Part shown: positions 8,206-16,571 of the stretch, in pieces | How positions within the stretch are numbered: position 1 is the first letter of the stretch | How the letters are laid out: every line of letters begins with the position of its first letter | Assembly (NCBI GenBank): GCA_017994815.1 | Contig: JAGOJY010000021.1 | Location: 1-64,000 of the forward strand | Origin: Acidobacteriota bacterium | GTDB taxonomy: Bacteria; Acidobacteriota; Polarisedimenticolia; J045 | Length of the DNA stretch: 64,000 nucleotides | Direction of reading: 5' to 3' | Position numbers and translations under genes: made by a program | Notes under the pieces: generated by a model | What the model saw: only the letters and a program-made list of their open reading frames with translations | Told to the model about the DNA's origin: nothing | The model's database searches: none

Positions 8206-9557
8206 TCGCCGCGCTCGCGCTCCTGGCCACGGTCGCCGCGGGCGGCTCGATGGAAGCGCCGCCGCCCGCGCCGAGCGAGGGCCGGCCGGCGGCGGCGGAC
8301 CTGTCACCGCTGCAGGCGCGGGTGGACGCCGCGCCCGCCGGGGCGACGATCGAGGTCGGCGCCGGCGAGTACGTCGGGGACCTGCACCTCGACCGGCCGC
8401 TGCGCCTCGTCGGGCGCGGGCGCCCGCGCCTGGTCGGCTCCGGGCACGGCTCGGTCGTGCGCATCCGCGCGCCGGGCGTCACGCTCGAAGGCTTCGACAT
8501 CGACGGGCGCTGCGGCGGCGATCTCGCGCGCGACTCGGCCGGCGTCCACGTGGCGGCGCCGCGCGCCACGATCCGCGACTGCCGCATCGAGAGCACGCTG
8601 TTCGGCGTGTACCTGCTCGACGCGGACGAGGTCACGGTCGAGGGCTGCCGGATCCGCGGCATCCCGGGGCGCGACCCGGGCGAGAAGGGCTCCGGGATCC
8701 ACGCCTGGAGCAGCGATCGCTTCCGTTTCCTCGACAACGAGATCGCCGACGTGCGCGACGGGTTCTACATCCAGTCGTCCTCGCACGGGCTGATCCGCGG
8801 CAACGTCGCGCGCGACCTGCGCTACGGCCTGCACTACATGTTCTCCGACGACAACACGTTCGAAGGCAACACGTTCGCGAACGGGGCGGCCGGGACCGCA
8901 CTGATGTACTCGCGGCGGATCGTCTTCCGCGGCAACCGCTTCGTCCACAACCGCGGCTTTGCCTCGGTCGGCCTGTTGTTCAAGACCTGCGAAGACGTCC
9001 TGGCCGAGGACAACCTCATCGCGGACAACGCGCGGGGCGTGTTCCTCGAGGGCTCGAGCCGCACGCTCTTGCGGCGCAACGTGATCGCCCGTTCCGACGC
9101 GGCGATCGTGCTCTACGACTCGTGCGACAACGTCGTCGTCGAGGGCAACTCGTTCCTGGACAACCTCTCCCCGCTGACGCTGGTCGGCCGGCGGACCGAC
9201 ACGCGCTTCGAAGGCAACTGGTGGTCGGGCAACGAGGAGCCCGACCTCGACGGCGACGGGTTCTCCGACCGGCCGTACCGGCTGGAGAACGCGTTCGACC
9301 ACGTGCGCGGCAACGTGCTGGCGGCGGACCTGCTGCTGCACAGCCCCGCCGCGTCCGCGCTCGCGGCCGCGGAGCGCGTGTTCCCGGTGCTGGAACCGGC
9401 CTCGGTCGCGGATCCGCGGCCGCTGGCCCGCCCGCCGCGGCTGGGGCAGGTGCCCGGTCCCTGGCGCGCGGGCGACGGCTGGAACGCGGGCGGGCTGGCG
9501 CTCGCGCTCGCGCTGGGCGCGCTCGGCGCCGCGATCCTGGCCCGGGGGCGGCGATGA
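8202..9557 (+). CDS. nosD: NosD, periplasmic copper-maturation beta-helix protein
   Basis: A 451-residue exported protein with a short signal (ALALLATVAAGG), a long right-handed beta-helix of CASH-type repeats (for example FRGNRFVHNRGF and ARGVFLEGSSRTLLRRN) and a C-terminal hydrophobic anchor (LALALALGALGAAIL) ending in RGRR. NosD works with the NosFY ABC transporter in assembling the CuZ centre of NosZ. The GTG start overlaps the nosB stop (GTGA) and its own stop overlaps the nosF start (ATGA). Length and order match the family. Confidence 0.93.
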   Translation: MIAALALLATVAAGGSMEAPPPAPSEGRPAAADLSPLQARVDAAPAGATIEVGAGEYVGDLHLDRPLRLVGRGRPRLVGSGHGSVVRIRAPGVTLEGFDIDGRCGGDLARDSAGVHVAAPRATIRDCRIESTLFGVYLLDADEVTVEGCRIRGIPGRDPGEKGSGIHAWSSDRFRFLDNEIADVRDGFYIQSSSHGLIRGNVARDLRYGLHYMFSDDNTFEGNTFANGAAGTALMYSRRIVFRGNRFVHNRGFASVGLLFKTCEDVLAEDNLIADNARGVFLEGSSRTLLRRNVIARSDAAIVLYDSCDNVVVEGNSFLDNLSPLTLVGRRTDTRFEGNWWSGNEEPDLDGDGFSDRPYRLENAFDHVRGNVLAADLLLHSPAASALAAAERVFPVLEPASVADPRPLARPPRLGQVPGPWRAGDGWNAGGLALALALGALGAAILARGRR

Positions 9558-10462
9558 TCGAGTTCCGCGGCTTCACCAAGCTCTTCGGGGCGCACGCCGC
9601 CGTCCGCGGACTGGATTTCCAGGTCGCCGCGGGCGAGACGGTTGCGCTGTTGGGGCCGAACGGCTCGGGCAAGACGACCTCGCTGAAGGCCGCGGCGGGG
9701 CTGGTGCGGCCGACCGCGGGCGAAGTGCTGGTCGGCGCGCCCCCGCGCCGCGCGCTGGAGCCCGCGGCGCGCCGCGCGATCTCCTTCCTGCCGCAGAAGG
9801 TCGCGTTCCCCGAGGCGCTCACGGGTCGCGAGGTCGTGGACTTCTACGCGGCCCTGCGCGGCGTCCCGCGCGGTCGCGTGGACGATGCGCTGAAGATGGC
9901 CTCGCTCAACGGGGCCTCGTCGCGCGCGGTCGGGACGTACTCGGGCGGGATGGTGCAGCGGCTCGGCCTCGCGGTCGCCGTGCTACCCGAAGCCGACGTG
10001 CTGCTGCTCGACGAACCGACCGCCGCGCTCGACCCGGACGGCCTCGCCGCGTTCTACGGCCACGTCGAGCAACGGCGGCACGAAGGGCGGACGGTGCTGT
10101 TCACCTCGCACCAGCTCGGCGACGTGGAGCGGCTGGCCGACCGCTTCGGCGTGCTGGTCGAAGGTCGCCTCGTGGCGTCGCTCGGCCAGCGCGAACTGGC
10201 GGACGAACTGGCCCGGCGCGGCGTCATGCGGCTGCGGCTGGCCCCGGGCGCTCCCGGCGCGCGCGAGCGTGCGACCGCGCTCGTTCAGGGGGCGACGTGG
10301 CAGGCGGACGAGCTCGTCGTGCCGGGCCCGCCCTCGCGCTGGCCGGCCGCGCTGGAGACGTTGCGCGCGGGCGGGACCGAGATCCTCGCGCTCACGGCCG
10401 AGGAGGGCCGCCTGGACCAGCTGTACCGCGAGCTGGTGGAGCGGACGACGTGCGAGCACTGA
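9554..10462 (+). CDS. nosF: NosF, ABC transporter ATP-binding subunit
   Basis: A 302-residue ATPase with Walker A (GPNGSGKTT), the ABC signature (YSGGMVQRLG), Walker B with catalytic Glu (VLLLDEPTAALD) and the switch His (TSHQ). It energises the NosFY transporter that, with NosD, delivers sulfur or copper species for CuZ assembly. The C-terminal 70 residues form a small domain typical of this group of ATPases. It overlaps nosD by four bases and nosL by 13, so all are likely translated together. Confidence 0.95.
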   Translation: MIEFRGFTKLFGAHAAVRGLDFQVAAGETVALLGPNGSGKTTSLKAAAGLVRPTAGEVLVGAPPRRALEPAARRAISFLPQKVAFPEALTGREVVDFYAALRGVPRGRVDDALKMASLNGASSRAVGTYSGGMVQRLGLAVAVLPEADVLLLDEPTAALDPDGLAAFYGHVEQRRHEGRTVLFTSHQLGDVERLADRFGVLVEGRLVASLGQRELADELARRGVMRLRLAPGAPGARERATALVQGATWQADELVVPGPPSRWPAALETLRAGGTEILALTAEEGRLDQLYRELVERTTCEH

Positions 10463-10878
10463 GCGTTGTCAGCTGCTGCGCCGCGCTGCTGCTGGCCGGC
10501 TGCGGCGGACCGGCGGGCCCCGCGGAACTGGACCCGCGTCACGATGCGTGCGCCTGGTGCCGCATGACGGTTTCCGACCGCCACTTCGCGTCGCAGGTCG
10601 TCGCGCCGTCCGAGGAGCCACGCTTTTTCGACGACCTGGGCTGCCTCGCCGCCTGGCTGCGCGAGAACCCGTTGCCCGACGAAGCGCGGGCATTCGTCGC
10701 CGACCACCGCACGGGAGCGTGGGTGGACGCGCGCCACGCCGTCTTCTCCCGCGCGCCCGCGCTCGCCACGCCGATGGGCTCCAACCTGATCGCGCACGCC
10801 GATGACGCGTCACGCACCGCGGATGCCGCCGCCGCGGGGGCGGCCGACGTGCCGCCCGCGGAGGTCCTCGGCCAATGA
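10450..10878 (+). CDS. nosL: NosL, copper-binding lipoprotein
   Basis: A 142-residue lipoprotein with a short signal ending in the lipobox LLLAGC, followed by the NosL metal motif DACAWCRM (CxxCxM). NosL is a Cu(I) chaperone for apo-NosZ. The GTG start at 10450 lies inside the end of nosF and is the first in-frame start giving a complete signal peptide. The end overlaps nosY by four bases. Its place between nosF and nosY differs from the common D-F-Y-L order. Confidence 0.93.
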   Translation: MRALSVVSCCAALLLAGCGGPAGPAELDPRHDACAWCRMTVSDRHFASQVVAPSEEPRFFDDLGCLAAWLRENPLPDEARAFVADHRTGAWVDARHAVFSRAPALATPMGSNLIAHADDASRTADAAAAGAADVPPAEVLGQ

Positions 10879-11711
10879 CCCGCCGTCCCACGCTGCTGCT
10901 GTTCGCCCGCCAGGAGCTGCAGCTCTCGTCGCGCTCGCGCTGGACGCAGATCTTCGCCGCGGTGTTCGCGGTGCTGGCGCTGGCCGTGGCCGGGTCCGGG
11001 TACATCGTGACGGGAGGGTACGGCGTGCAGGACTTCTCCCGCACCGCCGCGTCGCTGGTCCAACTCGTGGTCCTGCTCGTCCCGCTGACGGCGCTGCTCG
11101 TCGGCACGATGGCTATCGTCCCGGAGCGCGGCGCGTGCGAGCTGCCGTTCTCGCAGCCCGTCGCGCGCCCGGCGGTCCTCGGCGGCCGCATGCTGGGCCT
11201 GTTCGCGGCGCTCGTCGCGGCGCAGTCGATCGGCTTCGGCGCGGCGGGACTGGTGGTCTTCTCGCAGGCCGGGCGCGAGGGCGTCGGGGCCTACCTGGTG
11301 CTCGTCGCCGCCTCGTTCGTGCTCACCGCCGTCTTCGTCGCGCTCGCGGCGCTGATCGGCGCCGGCGGCACCGGGCGCCGGACGCGCGCGCTCGCCATCT
11401 CTGTCGTCGCGTGGTTCGCGCTGGTCCTCCTGTCCGACGTCGTTGCCCTCGGGATCGCGTCGCTGCTGCCGTCCGGCCCGGCCTCGCGCGTGCTGATCGT
11501 CGCCTCGCTCGCGAACCCCGTCGGCGCGGTGCGCACCGGCGCGCTGCTGGGCATCGAGGGCACGGGCGCTTTCGGCGCGGCGTCGCTGGCGCTGTTGCGC
11601 TTCGCGCACGGACCTTTCGGCGCCGGCGCGCTGATCGCGGCGTCGCTGGTCGCCTGGCTCGCCGTCCCGTCGCTCCTCGCCCTGCGCCGCATCGATCGCG
11701 CCGACCTGTAG
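10875..11711 (+). CDS. nosY: NosY, ABC transporter permease
   Basis: A 278-residue membrane protein with about six transmembrane helices. It has the ABC-2 style pattern: an N-terminal helix, a segment with VPERGACELPFSQPVARPAVLGGRMLG (the coupling region after helix 2) and a final helix before LRRIDRADL. It is the membrane partner of NosF. It starts in ATGA overlap with the nosL stop and is the last gene of the operon. The next gene converges from the other strand and a REP-like hairpin lies between them. Confidence 0.92.
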   Translation: MTRRPTLLLFARQELQLSSRSRWTQIFAAVFAVLALAVAGSGYIVTGGYGVQDFSRTAASLVQLVVLLVPLTALLVGTMAIVPERGACELPFSQPVARPAVLGGRMLGLFAALVAAQSIGFGAAGLVVFSQAGREGVGAYLVLVAASFVLTAVFVALAALIGAGGTGRRTRALAISVVAWFALVLLSDVVALGIASLLPSGPASRVLIVASLANPVGAVRTGALLGIEGTGAFGAASLALLRFAHGPFGAGALIAASLVAWLAVPSLLALRRIDRADL

Positions 11712-11757
11712 GCACGGCAGACTGTTCCGCATCGCAGCGGTGTCGCCGGCGCGTGGT

Positions 11758-11781
11758 GGCCGCCTGCGGCGGCCTCTACGA
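11758..11781 (-). repeat. REP-like hairpin A
   Basis: A perfect 7-bp hairpin GGCCGCC-TGC-GGCGGCC (11758-11774) followed after one base by CTACGA, that is TCGTAG on the minus strand. The TAG is the stop codon of the adjoining ogt gene. The same plan recurs at 38147, 38519 and 49744. There is no T-run, so it is not a classical terminator, although it sits between convergent genes. Confidence 0.6.
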
Positions 11782-12285
11782 AGTCGGCAGCAGCACGCCT
11801 TCGTGCGCGAGCAGCCAGCGCTTGCGCTCCAGGCCGCCGCCGTAGCCGACGAGCGAGCCCGACGCGCCGATCACGCGGTGGCAGGGGAGGATGATCGGGA
11901 CGGGGTTGCGGCCGTTCGCGGCGCCCACGGCGCGGACCGCGCGCGGCGCGTCGAGCAACGCGGCGATCTCGCGGTAAGACGCCGTCCGTCCCGCCGGGAT
12001 GCGGCGCAGCGCCAGCCAAACCCGCTTCTGGAACTCGGTCCCCTCGAGGTCGACGGGCAACGCGTCCGGAGCGTGCAGCTGCCCCGCGAAGTACGCCTCG
12101 AGGGCCGACACGGTCCGCGCCAGCATGTCGCGGCTGCCGGGCCCCGGCCCGCCGCGGCGCGCCCGCGCGCGCTCGAGCCAGCCGTTCCCCTCGCCGTCGA
12201 ACAGCACGCCGACGACGCCGATCTCGCTGGCCGCGACGTGCAGGCTACCGATCGGGGTCGGGATCACGGTCAGGTCCAGGCTCAT
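11776..12285 (-). CDS. ogt: Methylated-DNA--protein-cysteine methyltransferase
   Basis: A 169-residue DNA repair protein that removes O6-methyl groups from guanine by irreversible transfer to its own cysteine. The active site PCHRV (within PIILPCHRVIG) is intact, as are the RPG-like helix-turn-helix segment (TASYREIAALL) and the ANGRNP region. It lies 12 bases downstream of the Ada/AlkA fusion on the same strand, so the two form an alkylation-damage operon. The last codon region and TAG stop are provided by a REP-like hairpin. Confidence 0.95.
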   Translation of the reverse strand: MSLDLTVIPTPIGSLHVAASEIGVVGVLFDGEGNGWLERARARRGGPGPGSRDMLARTVSALEAYFAGQLHAPDALPVDLEGTEFQKRVWLALRRIPAGRTASYREIAALLDAPRAVRAVGAANGRNPVPIILPCHRVIGASGSLVGYGGGLERKRWLLAHEGVLLPTS

Positions 12286-12297
12286 CGGTCCTCCGCG

Positions 12298-13743
12298 TCA
12301 GCCGAGCGACGCCCACAGGTGCACGGCCGCGTACGCGCGCCACGGACGCCAGCGCTCGGCGCGCCGGCGCAGCTCGGCCGCGCTCAGCGGTAGCGCGCCG
12401 GGGGCGGCCGCCTTCCTCAGCCCGAGGTCGCCGTCGGGAAAGGCGTCGGGCTCGCCGAGCGCGCGCATCGCGATGTAGTGCGCGGTCCACGCGCCGATTC
12501 CCTCGTGCCCGGTCAGTCTGCGGACCGTGGAATCCAGGTCCGAGGCGCAGCCGGCCCACAGCGCGCCGCCCCGCGCCGCCGCAACGAACGCGGACAGTGC
12601 GTGCGCCCGGGCCCGCGTCAGCCCGATGGCACCGAAATCCGCGCCGGCCAGCGCCGCCGGGGAGGGGAACAGGTGCGTCACGCCGTGCGCCGCGCGCGCC
12701 AGCGGCGTGCCGTATCGGCCGACGATGTGCCCCGCCAAGGTGCGCGCCGCCGCCACGCTGATCTGTTGGCCGAGAAGCGCGCGCACTCCCTGCTCGAACG
12801 CGTCCCACGCCCCGGGGACTCGCAGCCCCGGGCGGCGCCGGACCAAAGGCGCGAGCAGCGGATCGCGCGCGAGGTGCGCCGCGATCGGTCCCGGGTCGGC
12901 CTCGAGGTCGAACAGTCGCCGCGCGCGCGCCACGACCTGCATCAGCCCGGACGACGACGGTGGATCGATCGACAGCAGCAACGCCCGCCCGTCCGGCGCC
13001 AACCGCACCTCGACGATGCCGCTCCCGTCCGGCCACGACGCGGCGCGGCGGTACACGTCGCCCTCGACCGACTCCACGCCGGGCAGCGCCCGCGCCGCGA
13101 GGAAGGAGAACAGCGCCGCGGCATCGAACGGCGGCTTGAACGGGAGCCGCAGGCACAGCGCCCGGCCCGTCTCGCGCCTCGCCGCGGCGCCGGTGCGCAG
13201 CCGCGACGGCGGGCAGCCGAACGTGCGCCGGACGCACTCGTTGAAGCGCCGCACGCTGCCGAACCCGGCGGCGCGCGCGACCTCGGACACCGGCCAGTCG
13301 GTGCGCTCGATGAGCTGGCGCGCGAAGTGCGCGCGCCGCGAGAGCGAGATCGCGCGCGGCGGCGCACCGACGTGCTCGAGGAACAGCCGGCGGAGATGGC
13401 GCGCGCCGACCCCCAGCCGTTCGGCGAGGTCGTCCAGACCGCCGTCCTGCAGCGCGCCCGCCGAGATCAGCCGCAGCGCTCGCGCGACCGTCGCCGAGGT
13501 TCCGTTCCACGCCGGCGTATCCGGCGCCGCGTCGGGGCGGCAGCGCAGGCAGGCGCGGAAGCCGGCCAACTCCGCCGCGGCCGGAGAAGGGAAGAACGCC
13601 ACGTTTTCCCGGCGCGGCATCCGCGCCGGGCACCCCGGCCGGCAGTACACGCGCGTCGTGCGCACGCCGAGCACGAACCGCCCCTCGAAGCGCCGGTCGC
13701 GGCTCCGTACGGCGTTCCAGCAGGCGTCGGGATCGAGTGTCAT
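12298..13743 (-). CDS. Ada zinc domain - AraC HTH - AlkA DNA glycosylase fusion
   Basis: A 481-residue multidomain repair regulator. Residues 1-75 are the Ada methyl-phosphotriester domain with its four zinc cysteines (YCRPGCPAR and ACLRC), the first of which accepts methyl groups. Residues 80-190 are an AraC-type DNA-binding domain (VSEVARAAGFGSVRRFNECVR). Then come an AlkA N-terminal domain and a HhH-GPD glycosylase domain (LGQQISVAAARTLAGHI, GIGAWTAHYIAMRAL) with the catalytic Asp in FPDGDLG. It should sense alkylation, activate its own operon and excise 3-methyladenine-type lesions. The ATG at 13743 gives the standard Ada beginning. This fusion is known in actinobacteria and others. Confidence 0.93.
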   Translation of the reverse strand: MTLDPDACWNAVRSRDRRFEGRFVLGVRTTRVYCRPGCPARMPRRENVAFFPSPAAAELAGFRACLRCRPDAAPDTPAWNGTSATVARALRLISAGALQDGGLDDLAERLGVGARHLRRLFLEHVGAPPRAISLSRRAHFARQLIERTDWPVSEVARAAGFGSVRRFNECVRRTFGCPPSRLRTGAAARRETGRALCLRLPFKPPFDAAALFSFLAARALPGVESVEGDVYRRAASWPDGSGIVEVRLAPDGRALLLSIDPPSSSGLMQVVARARRLFDLEADPGPIAAHLARDPLLAPLVRRRPGLRVPGAWDAFEQGVRALLGQQISVAAARTLAGHIVGRYGTPLARAAHGVTHLFPSPAALAGADFGAIGLTRARAHALSAFVAAARGGALWAGCASDLDSTVRRLTGHEGIGAWTAHYIAMRALGEPDAFPDGDLGLRKAAAPGALPLSAAELRRRAERWRPWRAYAAVHLWASLG

Positions 13744-13868
13744 CGAGCATGTGATACCACCACCGGCGCGAGCGCGCTGGACGTTTTCGGACGTCGATTC
13801 CGCGACCGGTCGCCGGCTTGCGCCCGCCGGACCCCCGCGATAGAGTCGCGCCCTTCCGACCCACGGGA

Positions 13869-13944
13869 GCGGGCGTAGCTCAGTCGGTAGAGCATCAGCT
13901 TCCCAAGCTGAGGGTCGGGGGTTCGAGACCCCTCGCCCGCTCCA
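13869..13944 (+). tRNA. tRNA-Gly (anticodon CCC)
   Basis: A 76-base cloverleaf: acceptor GCGGGCG pairs perfectly with CGCCCGC, discriminator T, encoded CCA. The anticodon stem TCAGC/GCTGA holds loop TTCCCAA, giving anticodon CCC; the T loop is TTCGAGA. A spurious reading frame across it (containing GVAQSVEH) is a familiar tRNA artefact. Confidence 0.96.
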
Positions 13945-13971
13945 AATCTCGCCGACGTCGTGGACGAAGTG

Positions 13972-13998
13972 CCCGCGCGCTCGCATCATCAGCGCGGG
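13972..13998 (+). other. Hairpin between tRNA-Gly and the next gene
   Basis: A 7-bp inverted repeat CCCGCGC / GCGCGGG with a 13-base loop, 11 bases before the next ATG. No T-run follows, so it may be a weak terminator for the tRNA or a leader structure for the next gene; it could also be chance in GC-rich DNA. Confidence 0.35.
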
Positions 13999-14009
13999 AG
14001 TGACGAGCC

Positions 14010-15680
14010 ATGACCACGCGCCTGACGGCGGTCCTCGTCGTGTCAGTGTTGCTCGGCCTGCTCGCGGCGGCCCGAACACATGCCGGGCCCGCTCCCGGCT
14101 GGAAAACGCTCGAACCGGGCCTGGAACTCGGCGAGTTCCGCCTGCCCGAGGCGTCTTTCCTCGGCGACTCGACGCTGCACGTCGTGCGCGTCGACCCGCA
14201 GATGTGGGACCTGCGGTTGCTCAACGCGTCCGCCCCGGGCAACGGGCGGCCGCTGACCGCGAAGGCCTGGGCGCAACGCGAAGCGCTCGTCGCCGCGATC
14301 AACCCGGCAATGTACCGTGCGGACCACCGGACGAGCACGGGCCTGATGCGCACGCCCGGGCATGTCAACAACCCGAAGCTCAACGCGGACCAGTCGCTCC
14401 TGGCGTTCGACCCGCTCGTCGCGGACGTCCCGCGGGTGAAGATCATCGACCGCGAGTGCGACGACTTCGAGACGTGGTCCCGTCGTTACGGCAGCCTGGC
14501 GCAGAGCATCCGCATGCTCTCCTGCAAAGGCCGGAACGTGTGGTCGCAAGGGCCCCGCAAGTGGAGCGCCGCCGCGATCGGCACGGACCGCGCCGGACGG
14601 GTCCTCCTGCTGCACGTGCGCTCGCCGTACTCGATGCACGACCTCGTCGAGAACCTGCGCCGGCTCCCGCTCGACCTCGAGCGCGCGCTGTACGGCGAGG
14701 GCGGACCGGAAGCGCAGCTCTACGTGCGCGCGGGCGGGGAGGAGCACGAGTTCGTCGGCAGCTTCGAGACCGGCTTCAACGAGAACGCGGACAACGATCA
14801 CGCCTGGCCGGTGCCGAACGTGATCGGGGTCGTGCCGCGAACCGCGCGCGGCGAACGCACCGGTGCGCCGCTCCCGGACGACCCGCCACCGGCGGGGGGC
14901 AGCGCGGTCCAGGCGCGCATCGACGCCGACCTGCGCGCGGGCAAGCCGCTGCTCGCGCACGTGGTCGTGGCGCTGTGCGACAACGAGCACCAGGGGATCG
15001 TCCCGGTCCCGGCGGCGCTCGGCGACGGGCAGGACCCGCGCTCGAACCTCTACTGGGGCGCGATGTACGGGGTGAAGACGTTCCTCGCGCGCGGCGCGGG
15101 CTGGCGGCCGGCGGGCGCGCTCCCCGCGCCGGCGCCGCCGGTCCTCGACCGCGTGGTGCTGCGCTCGACCGTGCAGCGCTCCGGCCGCCCGGTCGAGGCG
15201 TACGTCGTCGCCGAGGCCTGGGACGGGCGCGCGATGCGCGGCGCCATCGAGCGCTTCCTGGCGCTGGCTTCGGGGCGGAATCCGGAGACGCTGCAGCTCG
15301 CGGGACCGGGAGCGGCGCCGCCGCTCGCGGCCTGCGGCGCGGCGCACCTCGTGGCGTTCGTCGGGCACAACGGCCTGATGGACTTCCGGCTCGCCGCCGC
15401 GCCCGACCCGGCTCCCGGCGCGCCGCCGCGCAGCTCGGCCGTGCTCGCGTGCGCGAGCAAGTCGCACTTCCTCGATCCGTTGCGCGGCGGCGGCTCGCAC
15501 CCGCTGCTGCTGACGAACGGCCTGATGGCGCCCGAGGCGTACTCGCTGGACGCGCTCGTGCGGGCGTGGTTCGCGGGCGAGTCCGCGGCCGGCGTCCGCG
15601 ACGCCGCGGCGGCGGCCTACGCCCGCCACCAGCGCTGCGGGCGGGAGGCGGCGCGGAACCTGTTCTGGGCCGGCCCCTGA
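14010..15680 (+). CDS. Exported phosphodiester-glycosidase-like protein with unknown C-terminal half
   Basis: A 556-residue protein with a cleavable signal (LTAVLVVSVLLGLLAAARTHAG). Residues about 45-275 resemble the NAGPA/DUF2233 phosphodiester glycosidase fold (LHVVRVDPQMWDLRLLNAS, AAINPAMY, LLLHVRSPYSMHDL). This includes the closing element in which the protein reports an image of a Gly-rich active site (YGEGGPEAQLYV). From about residue 290 a second region begins (LLAHVVVALCDNEHQGIVPV, SNLYWGAMYGVKTF, FVGHNGLMDF) that I do not recognise. The whole is probably periplasmic. A substrate cannot be named; DUF2233 enzymes act on sugar phosphodiesters. The C-terminal region has its own conserved-looking Cys, His and Trp residues and may be a separate enzyme or binding module. 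Confidence 0.75.
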   Translation: MTTRLTAVLVVSVLLGLLAAARTHAGPAPGWKTLEPGLELGEFRLPEASFLGDSTLHVVRVDPQMWDLRLLNASAPGNGRPLTAKAWAQREALVAAINPAMYRADHRTSTGLMRTPGHVNNPKLNADQSLLAFDPLVADVPRVKIIDRECDDFETWSRRYGSLAQSIRMLSCKGRNVWSQGPRKWSAAAIGTDRAGRVLLLHVRSPYSMHDLVENLRRLPLDLERALYGEGGPEAQLYVRAGGEEHEFVGSFETGFNENADNDHAWPVPNVIGVVPRTARGERTGAPLPDDPPPAGGSAVQARIDADLRAGKPLLAHVVVALCDNEHQGIVPVPAALGDGQDPRSNLYWGAMYGVKTFLARGAGWRPAGALPAPAPPVLDRVVLRSTVQRSGRPVEAYVVAEAWDGRAMRGAIERFLALASGRNPETLQLAGPGAAPPLAACGAAHLVAFVGHNGLMDFRLAAAPDPAPGAPPRSSAVLACASKSHFLDPLRGGGSHPLLLTNGLMAPEAYSLDALVRAWFAGESAAGVRDAAAAAYARHQRCGREAARNLFWAGP

Positions 15681-15688
15681 GCGGGCCT

Positions 15689-15726
15689 GCGGACCGGGCC
15701 CGGGCCGGCGCCGGCGGCCCGTCCGC
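15689..15726. other. Large GC hairpin downstream of the glycosidase-like gene
   Basis: GCGGAC(C)GGGCC at 15689-15700 pairs with GGCCCGTCCGC at 15716-15726 (11 bp with one bulged C); the loop is itself a CCGGCGCCGG palindrome. It starts eight bases after the stop codon, where a transcript end is expected, but lacks a T-run. It is a plausible stabilising 3' structure or factor-dependent terminator site. Confidence 0.4.
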
Positions 15727-15857
15727 GCGCGCCACGGCCGGCCGGCGAACGAACATTGTCCCGGCCCCCCGGCCGGTGGTACCTTTCGAGGCGCCAGATC
15801 GAGCAAAACGGCCGGTGGGCGCGCATTTCCCGGGAGCCGTGGGGCGGGCGGCGGCAC

Positions 15858-16571
15858 ATGTCCAAAACGCGTGTGCTCCTCATCGATGATGTTCGGCTCC
15901 TCGCGGAACTCGAGGGGACGCCCGTGGACCGCGTCGATTTCGAGGTCCTGCTCGTCGGCGCGGATGAGGACGTCGTCGAGACCGCCGAGCGGCTGAAGCC
16001 GGACGTCGTGGTGCTGGCGGACGGCGAGGCCTGTCCGCACGCGTTCGATGCCTGCCGCGCGCTCCGCGCCAACCCGCCGACGTCCCGGATCCCGGTGATC
16101 TACGTCGGGATCGGCCTGCACCGGGAGCGCTACCTCGCGGCCGGCGCGGACATCCTGCTCCCGCGGCCGGTGACGCGGCTCGAGATGCGGCAGGCGCTGG
16201 TCAAGGTCCTCGGCCTGCGCGACCGGGTGGCCGCGCGCCGACGGGTCTCGCTCCCGGTCGAGCTGGCGATCGGCGAGTCGCTTCTCCGGGGCACCTGCGT
16301 CGACATATCGCTCAGCGGGGCCTTCGTCCGGACCGATAATCCGCCGGTGGCCGGGGAGCACGGCGTGATGAGGTTCGAGGCGGGGGGCCGCGACCTGCGG
16401 CTGCCGGTCGAGGTCGTGCGCGTCGGCCGCGGTCCGGGCGACGAGCGCGAGGGCGTCGGCGTGCGCTTCGTCGTCGGCGACGCGCACGTCCGGGCCTTCC
16501 TCAGCCGGTTCGTCAGGGCCGCGGCGCGCAACACCGGCGCCGGCGCGCCCGCGCAGGGCCAGAACACATGA
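15858..16571 (+). CDS. Pseudoreceiver-PilZ fusion protein
   Basis: A 237-residue cytoplasmic protein. Residues 1-122 have the receiver fold, but the phosphoacceptor position is Ala (VVVLADG instead of VLLD), the switch Thr/Ser is missing and the conserved Lys is Arg (LLPRP), so it is unlikely to be phosphorylated. Residues 125-225 are a PilZ domain with the c-di-GMP-binding motifs RRRVS and DISLSGAFV intact. It therefore looks like a c-di-GMP effector with a phosphorylation-independent docking module. It is the first of four overlapping signalling genes that include an EAL protein and a kinase. The ATG at 15858 is chosen because it directly precedes the receiver strand; upstream codons are low-quality. 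Confidence 0.85.
   Translation: MSKTRVLLIDDVRLLAELEGTPVDRVDFEVLLVGADEDVVETAERLKPDVVVLADGEACPHAFDACRALRANPPTSRIPVIYVGIGLHRERYLAAGADILLPRPVTRLEMRQALVKVLGLRDRVAARRRVSLPVELAIGESLLRGTCVDISLSGAFVRTDNPPVAGEHGVMRFEAGGRDLRLPVEVVRVGRGPGDEREGVGVRFVVGDAHVRAFLSRFVRAAARNTGAGAPAQGQNT

Noticed and set aside
13818..14003. Reading frame across tRNA-Gly containing GVAQSVEH
   Set aside because: It is the translation of the tRNA gene itself, a well-known false ORF; the cloverleaf is perfect.
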